Positions 1-6,460 of a DNA stretch of 19,578 nt are shown piece after piece; the first letter of the stretch is position 1; each line of letters opens with the position of its first letter. The DNA is taken from contig DATIHQ010000003.1 in assembly GCA_035480535.1 (NCBI GenBank), positions 1 through 19,578 of the forward strand. Reading direction: 5' to 3'. Source of the stretch: DATIHQ01 sp035480535 (GTDB lineage Bacteria > Chlamydiota > Chlamydiia > Chlamydiales > SM23-39). The position numbers were made by a program, and so were the translations under genes. The notes beneath the pieces were generated by a model. That model ran no database searches. It was not told the DNA's origin and was given only the letters and a program-made list of their open reading frames with translations.

Positions 1-693
1 ACTTAGGTTGTTGTCGGTCACAGCGTATGCAACCGCAGTGCCGCGGTCTTCTCTTGGAATCGGACCATTTGCAAGTAAGGCCTCGACGGTGGTTTGATAG
101 CTAAAGTTTGCCGCAGCTTTAACTGCAGATCCGCGATCCGCTTCGGAAATAACAGCTCCTGCGCCAAGTAAAATATCGATCATGTCTTTGCGGCCCTTCC
201 CTGCGGCGTCTATCACTGCGATGCCGCGATCTTCTACCGGAATAGGGACATTGCGCAAAGCAACTACAACAGCCAGGTGCCCATTTATCGTAGCCGTTAA
301 AACGGCTAGGCCGCCAGCTGCTATCGGAATAGGCCCGCTTGCAAGCAGGGCGGCGACGACTTCATGATTGCCATGGGTTGCAGCATCGAGGACCTCTCTC
401 GTGCGCGCTACGGCCATCGCATGCAAAACTTCCTGAGCTTGCCCAACTGCTGCCCCTGGATTTAATAAAGGATTGTCAACTTGTACGTCATTTATGGAAA
501 TAATCGTGCGTCTACAGAGAGGACAAGAAACGGATTTATACGGATCGCTGGCGCGAATGTGCGCTATCCAAGGTGTAATACACTCCAAATGAAAGTCATG
601 CCGATCCGCGGCTCCTAAATGGGCTGCATGAGCAGCAGCATCCTCATTCAGCAAGTCACGACAAATTGAACATTCCTTTACTTCTGCTGCCAT
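1..693 (-). CDS. RING-like finger plus ankyrin-repeat protein, C-terminus beyond window (partial)
   Basis: The reading frame opens with ATG at 693 and stays open to the left edge, giving 231 residues without a stop. The N-terminus has a RING-H2-like pattern: C8-x2-C11, then D30-x-H32-x2-H35-x2-C38 with W42, then CPLC at 57-60. A linker (about 61-100) is very similar to that of the upstream gene and is followed by ankyrin-like repeats of about 30 residues containing motifs such as EALLANGPIP and EDRGTAV. A clear Shine-Dalgarno-like AAGGAAAA precedes the start. The gene lies 13 bases downstream of its paralogue, so they probably share a transcript. RING fingers usually recruit ubiquitin-conjugating enzymes and ankyrin repeats bind proteins, so a secreted effector acting on a eukaryotic host is inferred. 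No secretion signal was demonstrated. Whether it ends in a CaaX box like its neighbour cannot be seen. Confidence 0.85.
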   Translation of the reverse strand, partial: MAAEVKECSICRDLLNEDAAAHAAHLGAADRHDFHLECITPWIAHIRASDPYKSVSCPLCRRTIISINDVQVDNPLLNPGAAVGQAQEVLHAMAVARTREVLDAATHGNHEVVAALLASGPIPIAAGGLAVLTATINGHLAVVVALRNVPIPVEDRGIAVIDAAGKGRKDMIDILLGAGAVISEADRGSAVKAAANFSYQTTVEALLANGPIPREDRGTAVAYAVTDNNLS

Positions 694-706
694 ATTTTCC
701 TTATCT

Positions 707-1717
707 TCATAAAATCATACAGGAGTTTTGAGGGATTCGATTCAATGCAGCTACGATCCGATCGTGATGATTGGTCTTGGCTGCTGCAATCGCTATTCTT
801 AGATGTACAGTCGTAATCGGTCCATTTTCAAGCAGGGCCAAGACGATCATTTCATAGCCATTTTCTGCGGCCAGTTCAACTGCAACTCCACGATCATATT
901 TCTCGATAGGTCCATTGGCCAGCAAGGCAAGGACAATAGCTATATAGCCATTCTTTGCACCCACTACAACAGCTTTACTGCGACCTTCTTGCGAGCTATT
1001 CACAAGCAATGCTTGTACAATGGCTAAATTACCCCTGTTTGCAGCCCCTGAGATAGCGAAAATGTGCTCTTCTTCTAAAATTGGTCCATGTAAAAGCAAT
1101 GCCTCAACAATAGCTGAAGGACCGTTCCTTGCTGCAACGACTAAAACCGCGCCACCACGATCCTCATCGGAGATAGGTCCATTTACAAGCAAGGCTTGGA
1201 CAACAGCCGGATGGTCTTTACGTGCTGCCAGTAAGACTGCGCTGCCGCGGGCCTCATTGGAGATAGGTCCATTTGCAAGCAAGGTTTCTACAATGGCCAG
1301 ATGGCCATTAAACGCAGCCCATCCAACAGCAACGCCGCGGGCCTCTTCTGAAATATCTCCATTGACAAGCAAAGCTACGACGAGTTCATGGCTGCCATTT
1401 TTTGCGGCATCTATAACTTCCTCCTCGCGCGCGCTAGCCATCTCTTCCAAAATTTCTTCAGCTTGGCCCACCGCTGCGGCTGGATTTAATAAGGGATTGT
1501 TTACTTGGACCCCATTGATAGAAGTAATTGTGCGTTTACAAAGAGGGCAGGGAACAGATTGATAATGATGAGTCTGTCGAAAGTGATTTGCCCAATTGTT
1601 AATACAGTCCAAATGATACTTATGGGGATCTTCACCCCCTAAATTGCCTAGGGTGGCTATATCTTGAGTCAGCGGATCCTGTGGCTCACGGCAAATCGAA
1701 CAATCGGGAATTGACAT
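707..1717 (-). CDS. RING-like finger plus ankyrin-repeat protein with C-terminal CaaX motif
   Basis: A complete 336-residue protein. Residues 6-60 form a RING-H2-like finger: C6-x2-C9, D30-x-H32-x2-H35-x2-C38, W42, and CPLC at 57-60. The third ligand position, normally Cys, is Asp30. A linker at 61-98 leads into six to eight ankyrin-like repeats of about 30 residues (LL-NGP-IS endings near 118, 148, 178, 209, 238, 267 and 297) that lack the classical TPLH start. The last four residues are C-M-I-L, a CaaX prenylation motif whose final Leu is preferred by geranylgeranyltransferase I. The start is supported by AAGGAAAA just upstream. By family knowledge RING fingers act as ubiquitin ligases. A host-directed, host-membrane-anchored E3 effector is my inference. 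It is a tandem duplicate of the gene at 1-693 and probably the first gene of that pair. Confidence 0.88.
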   Translation of the reverse strand: MSIPDCSICREPQDPLTQDIATLGNLGGEDPHKYHLDCINNWANHFRQTHHYQSVPCPLCKRTITSINGVQVNNPLLNPAAAVGQAEEILEEMASAREEEVIDAAKNGSHELVVALLVNGDISEEARGVAVGWAAFNGHLAIVETLLANGPISNEARGSAVLLAARKDHPAVVQALLVNGPISDEDRGGAVLVVAARNGPSAIVEALLLHGPILEEEHIFAISGAANRGNLAIVQALLVNSSQEGRSKAVVVGAKNGYIAIVLALLANGPIEKYDRGVAVELAAENGYEMIVLALLENGPITTVHLRIAIAAAKTNHHDRIVAALNRIPQNSCMIL

Positions 1718-1740
1718 TGTTTTTCCTTAATTTATGAGAT

Positions 1741-1769
1741 ATTATAGCATAATTTTTAATATAATTATA
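1741..1769 (-). promoter_or_regulatory. Possible promoter for the RING-ankyrin pair
   Basis: On the minus strand a perfect TATAAT lies at 1746-1741, about 24 bases before the ATG at 1717, with AAGGAAAA between them. The -35 is poor: TTATAA at 1770-1765 with an 18-base spacer is the best candidate. The whole stretch 1740-1800 is very AT-rich, unlike the coding DNA, and separates this pair from the divergent methyltransferase gene. The -10 could therefore be a chance match. Confidence 0.35.
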
Positions 1770-1827
1770 ATCTTAAAATAATGTTTATATGATTGCGTTT
1801 TCTAGTGAGATCGGCTAATATGGCCTT

Positions 1828-2424
1828 ATGAATGGGACTTTTTCACCGCATCTAGCTCTGGCTAAGCGCTTTTGGACAGAACACCTCAAGCCGGGCGACG
1901 CCGTCATCGACGCCACCTGCGGCAATGGGCACGATACCCTATTCCTAGCCCAGCTCCTCCTTCCCCACCCCTATAGCCTAGTCGCCGCCTATGACATCCA
2001 GGTCGCCGCCATTCAGAATACCGAGGCGCTTCTGCAGCGCCATCTTCCCCCCGATCAGCTCCATCGCGTCCTCCTCAATCGCCGCTCCCACACCGACCTA
2101 GAGCTCCCCTTTTCTCCTCACCTCGTCGTCTACAATCTCGGCTATCTGCCGGGCGGCGACAAAACGATTACGACGCAAACGGAATCGACGCTTGCGAGTG
2201 TGCAAAAATCGCTGGCCATTCTCGCCCCGGCAGGCGCCCTTTCGATCACCTGTTATCCGGGCCATGCGGAGGGAGAGAAAGAAGAAAAAGCGCTTCTCTC
2301 CTATCTGGAAACGCTTCCCTCAAATAAATACACCATCTCCCATCACAAATGGCTAAATCGGCCCAACTCCCCTACCCTGCTTTGGATTAAAAAAGTGGTA
2401 ACAGACCTAAAGCCTGAGACGTAA
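1828..2424 (+). CDS. mnmM: YtqB/MnmM-like class I SAM-dependent methyltransferase
   Basis: A 198-residue Rossmann-fold methyltransferase. Residues 28-37 (DATCGNGHDT) form the SAM-binding glycine-rich loop, D56 lies in the position expected to hold the SAM ribose, and NLGYLPGGDK at 103-112 is the hallmark of the YtqB family (older name: putative rRNA methylase). ITCYPGHAEG at 140-149 is another family block. Family members characterised in Gram-positive bacteria act as MnmM, methylating the 5-aminomethyl-2-thiouridine wobble base of certain tRNAs. Function here is by family. It stands alone, divergent from the RING-ankyrin pair and convergent with folC. The last eight residues and the stop codon lie inside the palindromic element at 2398-2635. 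No strong Shine-Dalgarno is visible, and an ATG ten bases upstream is closed at once by a stop. Confidence 0.85.
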   Translation: MNGTFSPHLALAKRFWTEHLKPGDAVIDATCGNGHDTLFLAQLLLPHPYSLVAAYDIQVAAIQNTEALLQRHLPPDQLHRVLLNRRSHTDLELPFSPHLVVYNLGYLPGGDKTITTQTESTLASVQKSLAILAPAGALSITCYPGHAEGEKEEKALLSYLETLPSNKYTISHHKWLNRPNSPTLLWIKKVVTDLKPET

Positions 2425-2635
2425 TGCGAATATCAGCGCGGAGGCGCGAGGCGCGCAAAAGGAGATCGCCGCGGAGGACGAGAGGTGAGGGAAGCCCTCA
2501 CACACCCAGAAAAGATGTAGAAATTAGAAATTTTTGGGAGCGCGAGGGCATCCCTCGCCTCTCGTCCTCTGCGATAACTCAGTTCTTTTCTCCGCGCTGA
2601 TATTCTTATTACGTCTCAGACCATGAGCCTGTTAC
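2398..2635. repeat. 238-bp nested palindrome (MITE-like or bidirectional terminator) between convergent genes
   Basis: Outer arms 2398-2443 and 2590-2635 are inverted repeats of 46 bases with about eight mismatches, including an uninterrupted match over CTGAGACGTAAT and over GAATATCAGCGCGGAG. Inner arms 2470-2507 and 2536-2573 are a second inverted repeat (38 bases, about seven mismatches). Each inner arm contains its own perfect 7-bp hairpin: GTGAGGG/CCCTCAC at 2485-2501 and GCGAGGG/CCCTCGC at 2542-2558. The arms differ by a T-A versus C-G pair, a compensatory change that keeps both hairpins. The outer arms reach into both flanking genes and provide the TAA of the methyltransferase and the TGA of folC. 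No open reading frame or transposase is present, and no target-site duplication is obvious. Confidence 0.85.
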
Positions 2636-3692
2636 TACTGCTTCCCATCACTTCAGCGATTAAATAAAAACTTCCTGTCACGACTCCCCTCCGAATCTCG
2701 GGACAACCAACCTGAGAGTTCGGGACATATTTAGCTAAAATCTCGGGGTCGACGAGGCGCGGGATATTTGTTTTTACGAAAGTGATTTGGGAGGCGTAGG
2801 GTTGGATGATGTCGAGGCATTGCTTCCAATCTTTGTCTTCCGAAAAGGCTAGATAAAAGGGGAACTTCTCTCCCGGATGGTGATAGGTGAGCGCCTCGGC
2901 GAGGCGGCGGAAGGCGTCGGGATTGTGGGCTACGTCGAAGAGAATATCTCCCACTTTTTGGAAGCGGCAGGGAGGGCGCGCTTCGAGGTGGGTGGCGGGA
3001 ATGTGGAGATGGTCGAGCGCGGTGCGGGCAATGGATTGGTTTTCGAGGTCGTAGAAGGGGACGGCGGACGGGGGGGCGTGGATGGCGTTGGGAAAATAGG
3101 GAGCGGCTTTGGGGCCGACGATGAGAGACACACCTGGTTTGGCGATGGCTCCTTTTTCTTTGGCGATGGCTTCGGGAGTGGAGCCGAGGAGCGCGGTGTG
3201 CTCGAGCGAAATGGAAGTAATGACGGCGAGGATGGGATGGATGAGGTTGGTCGCATCGAGGCGTCCTCCTAAACCCACCTCAATCACGCCGTAATCGATT
3301 TTCTCTTGTGCGAAGTAGATGAAAGATGTTGCGGTGAGTAAATCGAAGAAGGAGAGTCCTTGTGAGAGAGGGAAGAGAGTTTCTAAAATGGCCTCGGCCC
3401 GTTTTTCTTCGATGGGTTTGCCATTGATTTGGATTCGTTCGGTAAAAGAAAAGAGGTGGGGCGAGGTGTAAAGCCCTGTTTTATATCCTTGCGCTTGAAG
3501 CGAGGCGGCGATTTTTGTGGCGACGGAGCCTTTTCCATTGGAGCCGCCGATGTGAATGGAACGGAAGGCGTGGTGGGGATGGCCAAGGAGGTGGTCGAGT
3601 TTTTGCATAGCCTCAAAGGTTTGTAGGCCGCGTCCGGGCAGGGAGAAGAGGCGATTTATTGTAGAGCTTCGAACGTGTGTTGATTCACCCAT
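2616..3692 (-). CDS. folC: Bifunctional folylpolyglutamate/dihydrofolate synthase FolC
   Basis: A Mur-ligase-superfamily ATP-dependent enzyme that adds glutamate to dihydropteroate and/or tetrahydrofolate. From the chosen start (358 residues) the P-loop GGSNGKGS is at 49-56, YTSPHL at 75-80, EVGLGGRLDAT at 138-148, SLEHT around 162-166, KEKGAIAKPG at 178-187 and the C-domain signature DVAHNP at 253-258. It is shorter than typical FolC proteins (roughly 420 residues). The loss is mainly between the central and C-terminal domains, where ENQSIA follows quickly. The usual PGR motif reads PCR here. The open frame extends upstream to 3824, but that extension has no FolC similarity and overlaps the PHP gene deeply. 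ATG at 3692 leaves a 37-base overlap and puts INRLFSLPGRG, the normal FolC beginning, near the N-terminus. It is the last gene of the nusB operon. Confidence 0.9.
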   Translation of the reverse strand: MGESTHVRSSTINRLFSLPGRGLQTFEAMQKLDHLLGHPHHAFRSIHIGGSNGKGSVATKIAASLQAQGYKTGLYTSPHLFSFTERIQINGKPIEEKRAEAILETLFPLSQGLSFFDLLTATSFIYFAQEKIDYGVIEVGLGGRLDATNLIHPILAVITSISLEHTALLGSTPEAIAKEKGAIAKPGVSLIVGPKAAPYFPNAIHAPPSAVPFYDLENQSIARTALDHLHIPATHLEARPPCRFQKVGDILFDVAHNPDAFRRLAEALTYHHPGEKFPFYLAFSEDKDWKQCLDIIQPYASQITFVKTNIPRLVDPEILAKYVPNSQVGCPEIRRGVVTGSFYLIAEVMGSSSNRLMV

Positions 3693-4480
3693 GACGATCC
3701 GAGGGGAATAGTTTGTTTGAGATGGCCATGGTAATCGGAGCCGCCCGTGGCGATCCAATTTTTCTCCTTGGCTACTTTGAGCCAGGGAAGCTCGAGGGCT
3801 TTTGGCAGGGTCCCATAATAACATTCAATCCCATCGAAGGGAAGATCCAATAATTTTCGTTTGAGAGAGCCCCCTTTCAGGTAATGGGGATGGGCCAGAA
3901 CTGCCTTGCCTTTCGCTAAACGGATCTGTTCGATCGCCTCGCGGGGAGAGAATTTAATTCCAAAGGCATAACAGGAGGCGCCTTCGCGCAAATAGTAGAG
4001 AAAGGCATCTTGTGGGGAGCCTACATATCCTTTGAGCACCATGAGCTGCGCGATATGGGGGCGCCCAATGGTTCCCTTGCCGCGCCCCTGATAGGCAAAT
4101 TCAATCAGCTCTGCTTCTGTAATGATCAGTTTCTTTTTCGCTAATTTCTCCAAAATCGCCCGATTGCGCTCATTTCTACGCCGCTGCATTTCTTCGAGGA
4201 AGAGCTTTAGAGAGGGAGAAGCTAAATCGATTCCATAGCCGAGAATATGAACTGAATTTTGATCCTGCTCAGAAGAAAGCTCAATGCCGGTTAAGAGGCG
4301 CACTCCCAGTCTTTCCGCCTCTTCAAATAAATCGGGCGAATAGGCGTCGATAGTATCGTGATCGGTGATGGAGAGGCCTTGCAAACCCGCTTGTTTAGCT
4401 AAATGCAGAAGAACAAGAGGAGCATCGCATCCATCGGAGCAATGGGTATGACAATGGAGATCGGCTCGAAACTCGTTCAT
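3656..4480 (-). CDS. PHP-domain phosphoesterase (TrpH/YciV/RNase AM family)
   Basis: A 274-residue metal-dependent phosphoesterase with all PHP motifs: DLHCHTHCSDG at 7-17, ITDHDT at 38-43, GIELSSE at 65-71, GRPHIA at 139-144, AHPHY at 196-200 and GGSDYHG at 246-252. Together these hold a trinuclear metal centre. The full-length match and internal insertion (about 75-190) fit the TrpH/YciV group. Characterised members remove nucleotides from the 5' end of short RNAs and rRNA precursors or dephosphorylate 3',5'-nucleoside bisphosphates. Which activity applies here cannot be told. The start overlaps the murB stop by four bases (ATGA type), so translation is probably coupled. Confidence 0.88.
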   Translation of the reverse strand: MNEFRADLHCHTHCSDGCDAPLVLLHLAKQAGLQGLSITDHDTIDAYSPDLFEEAERLGVRLLTGIELSSEQDQNSVHILGYGIDLASPSLKLFLEEMQRRRNERNRAILEKLAKKKLIITEAELIEFAYQGRGKGTIGRPHIAQLMVLKGYVGSPQDAFLYYLREGASCYAFGIKFSPREAIEQIRLAKGKAVLAHPHYLKGGSLKRKLLDLPFDGIECYYGTLPKALELPWLKVAKEKNWIATGGSDYHGHLKQTIPLGSSWVNQHTFEALQ

Positions 4481-5355
4481 GGGATCAAGCGAATTTCAGG
4501 TTCAAGATGGACTCCCGTTTGCGCTGCGACTTTTGTTTGTACAACCTCGATTAAATCGAGCACATCTTTGGAAGTGGCGCCGTTGGCATTTACAATGAAA
4601 TTGGCATGCACTTCGGAGACTTTAGCGCCGCCTACTGTCAATCCTTTCAGGCCGCATCGATCGATGAGGGCTCCCGCAGAGAGATGAGGCGCTGGATTGC
4701 GAAAGACACATCCGGCGCTTTTTTCTTTGAGGGGCTGCGTTTTCATTCGATAGTCAATGATTTTAAGTTGCGCCGATCGCGCTTCGGCGTTTGGCTGCAA
4801 AGCAAATGTTGCCGATAGAATAGCGCCTTTCATCTTTTGAAAGGGAGAGGTTCGATAACTAAATGTAAGCTCCGAGCGGAGAAATTCTTGTTTCACTCTA
4901 TTTTCATGAAGGTAGAGGACAGAGAGGAGCGAATTGCAGATTTCAGAGCCATTGGCTCCCGCATTCATAAAGACAGCGCCGCCGACTGTCGCGGGAATCC
5001 CCGAAGCAAATTCAAGGCCCGAAAACCCTTTGCGCGCCGTTTGGACGCCGAGAAGAGAAAAGCTGAAGCCCGCGCCGGCAGTGACTTTTTTTTCTTGCCA
5101 GTCGCAAAAATCGATTTTATTGAGGATGGCAAGGCCATCGAACCCGCGATCGGAAAAAAGGGAATTGGAGCCTTTTCCTACGAGGAGAAAGGGAACGGAA
5201 TGATCTTGAGCAAAAGAGAAGGCTTCCTCCATTTCTTCGAATGTGGAGACCTCGGCGAAGAAGCGAATGGGGCCGCCGATTCCAAAGGTAGAAAATTCAC
5301 TGAGTGAGCGCTGGCTCTGGACTTTTAGACTCATGCTGTTGTTTGTAAATCCCAT
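4477..5355 (-). CDS. murB: UDP-N-acetylenolpyruvoylglucosamine reductase MurB (type II)
   Basis: An FAD- and NADPH-dependent reductase that makes UDP-N-acetylmuramate, the second committed step of peptidoglycan precursor synthesis in the cytoplasm. The FAD-binding blocks are LLVGKGSNSLF at 57-67 and SGIPATVGGAVFMNAGAN at 118-135. SYR at 166-168 and SAGCVFRNP at 213-221 carry substrate and proton-donor residues, with C216 where other MurBs have Ser or Cys. EPEIR at 285-289 supplies the C-terminal Glu. At 292 residues and without the type I insertion it fits type II MurB. The first ATG (5355) overlaps nusB by 59 bases. An in-frame ATG at 5334 (residue 8) is equally plausible, since neither has a clear ribosome site. 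Its presence fits the known use of peptidoglycan precursors by Chlamydiae. Confidence 0.93.
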   Translation of the reverse strand: MGFTNNSMSLKVQSQRSLSEFSTFGIGGPIRFFAEVSTFEEMEEAFSFAQDHSVPFLLVGKGSNSLFSDRGFDGLAILNKIDFCDWQEKKVTAGAGFSFSLLGVQTARKGFSGLEFASGIPATVGGAVFMNAGANGSEICNSLLSVLYLHENRVKQEFLRSELTFSYRTSPFQKMKGAILSATFALQPNAEARSAQLKIIDYRMKTQPLKEKSAGCVFRNPAPHLSAGALIDRCGLKGLTVGGAKVSEVHANFIVNANGATSKDVLDLIEVVQTKVAAQTGVHLEPEIRLIP

Positions 5356-5737
5356 CTAAAATGGCATTGATGAATTGGGAGCTTTCTGGAGTTCCAAACT
5401 TGCGGCAGAGGCGGATCGCTTCGGCGATGGCGACGAGAGGCGGCAGCGTTGGGTCGAAGAGGAGCTCAAAGAGGCCAAGCCGCAAAATGGTTCGCTCAAC
5501 CCGGGAAATCCGCTCGAAACTATACTCGGTCGACGCAGTGCGGATCTTTTGATCGATCTCCCCCTGCTTCGCCAATACCTGGCGCATCCGATCATGCGCA
5601 TCCAGCATGATTCGCTTCGTCACTTTGAGCTCATTCATCATGAAGGGGACCATCTCCTCATCTTCAAGCAAAGTGAAGTCATAGCTATAGAGAATCTGAA
5701 AAACAATCTCTCGAAATTTCTGCGGTGGCAAAGCCAT
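5297..5737 (-). CDS. nusB: Transcription antitermination factor NusB
   Basis: A 146-residue all-helical RNA-binding protein of normal NusB length. The N-terminal KFREIVFQILYSYD and the C-terminal helix pair ERTILRLGLFELL and ...VAIAEAIRLCRKFGTPESSQFINAILDG are the conserved NusB blocks. With NusE (ribosomal protein S10), NusB binds boxA RNA and supports antitermination and processing of rRNA operons. It is the first gene of the minus-strand operon nusB-murB-PHP-folC, whose members all overlap. No convincing Shine-Dalgarno precedes the ATG. Confidence 0.92.
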   Translation of the reverse strand: MALPPQKFREIVFQILYSYDFTLLEDEEMVPFMMNELKVTKRIMLDAHDRMRQVLAKQGEIDQKIRTASTEYSFERISRVERTILRLGLFELLFDPTLPPLVAIAEAIRLCRKFGTPESSQFINAILDGIYKQQHESKSPEPALTQ

Positions 5738-5788
5738 AAAATATTTTTTAGTTGCCTAACCATAATAGCAGATCCTTACCTTTAAATC

Positions 5789-5817
5789 TTGCAATATTTT
5801 TTCATAATTATTATTTT
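5789..5817 (+). promoter_or_regulatory. Predicted promoter of the exonuclease-like gene
   Basis: TTGCAA at 5789-5794 and TATTTT at 5812-5817, each matching four of six consensus bases, are separated by exactly 17 bases in a strongly AT-rich stretch. Initiation would fall near 5824, just before the GGAGG at 5828-5832. The -35 coincides with the first in-frame ATG, which argues against that ATG as the translation start. Confidence 0.4.
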
Positions 5818-5827
5818 AAAATGTCCT

Positions 5828-5839
5828 GGAGGATGTGTG
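5828..5839 (+). promoter_or_regulatory. Shine-Dalgarno GGAGG deciding a GTG start
   Basis: GGAGG at 5828-5832 is followed after four bases by an in-frame GTG at 5837. The next residues (IGVFLDTET) begin the exonuclease fold directly. The 16 extra residues available from ATG 5789 are Ile-rich, come from AT-rich upstream DNA and are not part of the fold. Confidence 0.6.
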
Positions 5840-6424
5840 ATTGGGGTATTTCTAGACACTGAAACAAATGGGCTAAACTCCCAAATCCACAAAATTGTGG
5901 AAATCGCCTTTAAACTCGTCGATTTGACCTCGGGAGAGATCAAAGAGGAGTATCAGACGATTGTGGCCCAGCCTATTGAGGCTTGGGAAAAAAGCGATCA
6001 AGAAAGCCTGCGCATCAATGGATTTACCTGGGATGAGGTGAGCCGGGGAAGAACGCCGCGCCATGTCTCGCAGAACATTATCGATATTTTCACTCGCTGG
6101 GGAGTGCGCCGCAAGCAGGCCGTTTTCATCTGCCAAAATCCCTCTTTTGACCGAGTTTTCTTTTCTCAGCTCATCGACCCCGATGCGCAAGAGCTCCTCA
6201 GCTGGCCCTATCATTGGCTCGATCTCGCCTCCATGTACTGGGCGCTGAGCCTTCATAAGGCAAAACAAAACCAAGGTCCTTTTCCTTGGGACACGGGTCT
6301 TTCTAAAGACCTCATTGCTTCCCAATACAAGCTTCCTGAAGAGAGCAAGCCTCATCGTGCGATGAATGGCGTATCTCATCTTCTTCTCTGCTATCAATCT
6401 GTTGTTGGATTTCCTAAAAAATAA
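5837..6424 (+). CDS. DEDDh-type 3'-5' exonuclease-like protein, last catalytic Asp absent
   Basis: A 195-residue protein with the DnaQ/epsilon-like exonuclease fold. Motif I is FLDTETNGL (D7, E9), motif II is NPSFDRVFF (D105), and motif III begins at H173 (PHRAMNG). In working DEDDh nucleases an Asp follows that His by five residues; here the position is G178, preceded by N177. Three of four metal ligands and the general base are thus present and the fourth is missing. It may be weakly active, use another ligand, or have become a binding protein. It is related to the proofreading and RNase T-like families but is not an obvious DnaQ orthologue. It is transcribed divergently from nusB, alone, and ends within the terminator hairpin of the SWIB gene. 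Confidence 0.75.
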   Translation: MIGVFLDTETNGLNSQIHKIVEIAFKLVDLTSGEIKEEYQTIVAQPIEAWEKSDQESLRINGFTWDEVSRGRTPRHVSQNIIDIFTRWGVRRKQAVFICQNPSFDRVFFSQLIDPDAQELLSWPYHWLDLASMYWALSLHKAKQNQGPFPWDTGLSKDLIASQYKLPEESKPHRAMNGVSHLLLCYQSVVGFPKK

Positions 6425-6446
6425 GGGGAGATTGCTCTCCCCCTTA
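6415..6446 (-). terminator. Intrinsic terminator of the SWIB gene
   Basis: On the minus strand the stem AAGGGGGAGA / TCTCCCCTT closes a GCAA (GNRA-type) tetraloop with one bulged G. It is followed by TTATTTTTTAGG, giving a U-rich tail in the RNA. It begins about 15 bases after the SWIB stop codon. The hairpin DNA overlaps the convergent exonuclease stop (6422-6424), and the U-run is encoded by that gene's last Lys codons. On the plus strand there is no U-run, so it should terminate mainly minus-strand transcription. Confidence 0.75.
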
Positions 6447-6460
6447 AGTAAAGAGCTGGA

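Noticed and set aside
721..1420. 90-bp DNA tandem repeat in the ankyrin region
   Set aside because: The periodicity is clear at the protein level only; the DNA copies are too diverged to count as a recent satellite-type repeat.
1020..1562. 180-residue plus-strand frame opposite the RING-ankyrin gene
   Set aside because: It is antisense to a protein with clear motifs and shows only low-complexity Ser/Ala/Thr repetition reflecting the ankyrin repeats.
3693..3824. 44-residue N-terminal extension of folC
   Set aside because: It overlaps the conserved end of the PHP gene, has no FolC similarity, and ATG 3692 gives a normal FolC beginning.
5789..5836. 16-residue Ile-rich start of the exonuclease-like gene, possible signal anchor
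   Set aside because: It coincides with a predicted promoter, while a GTG at 5837 has a GGAGG and starts the fold directly.
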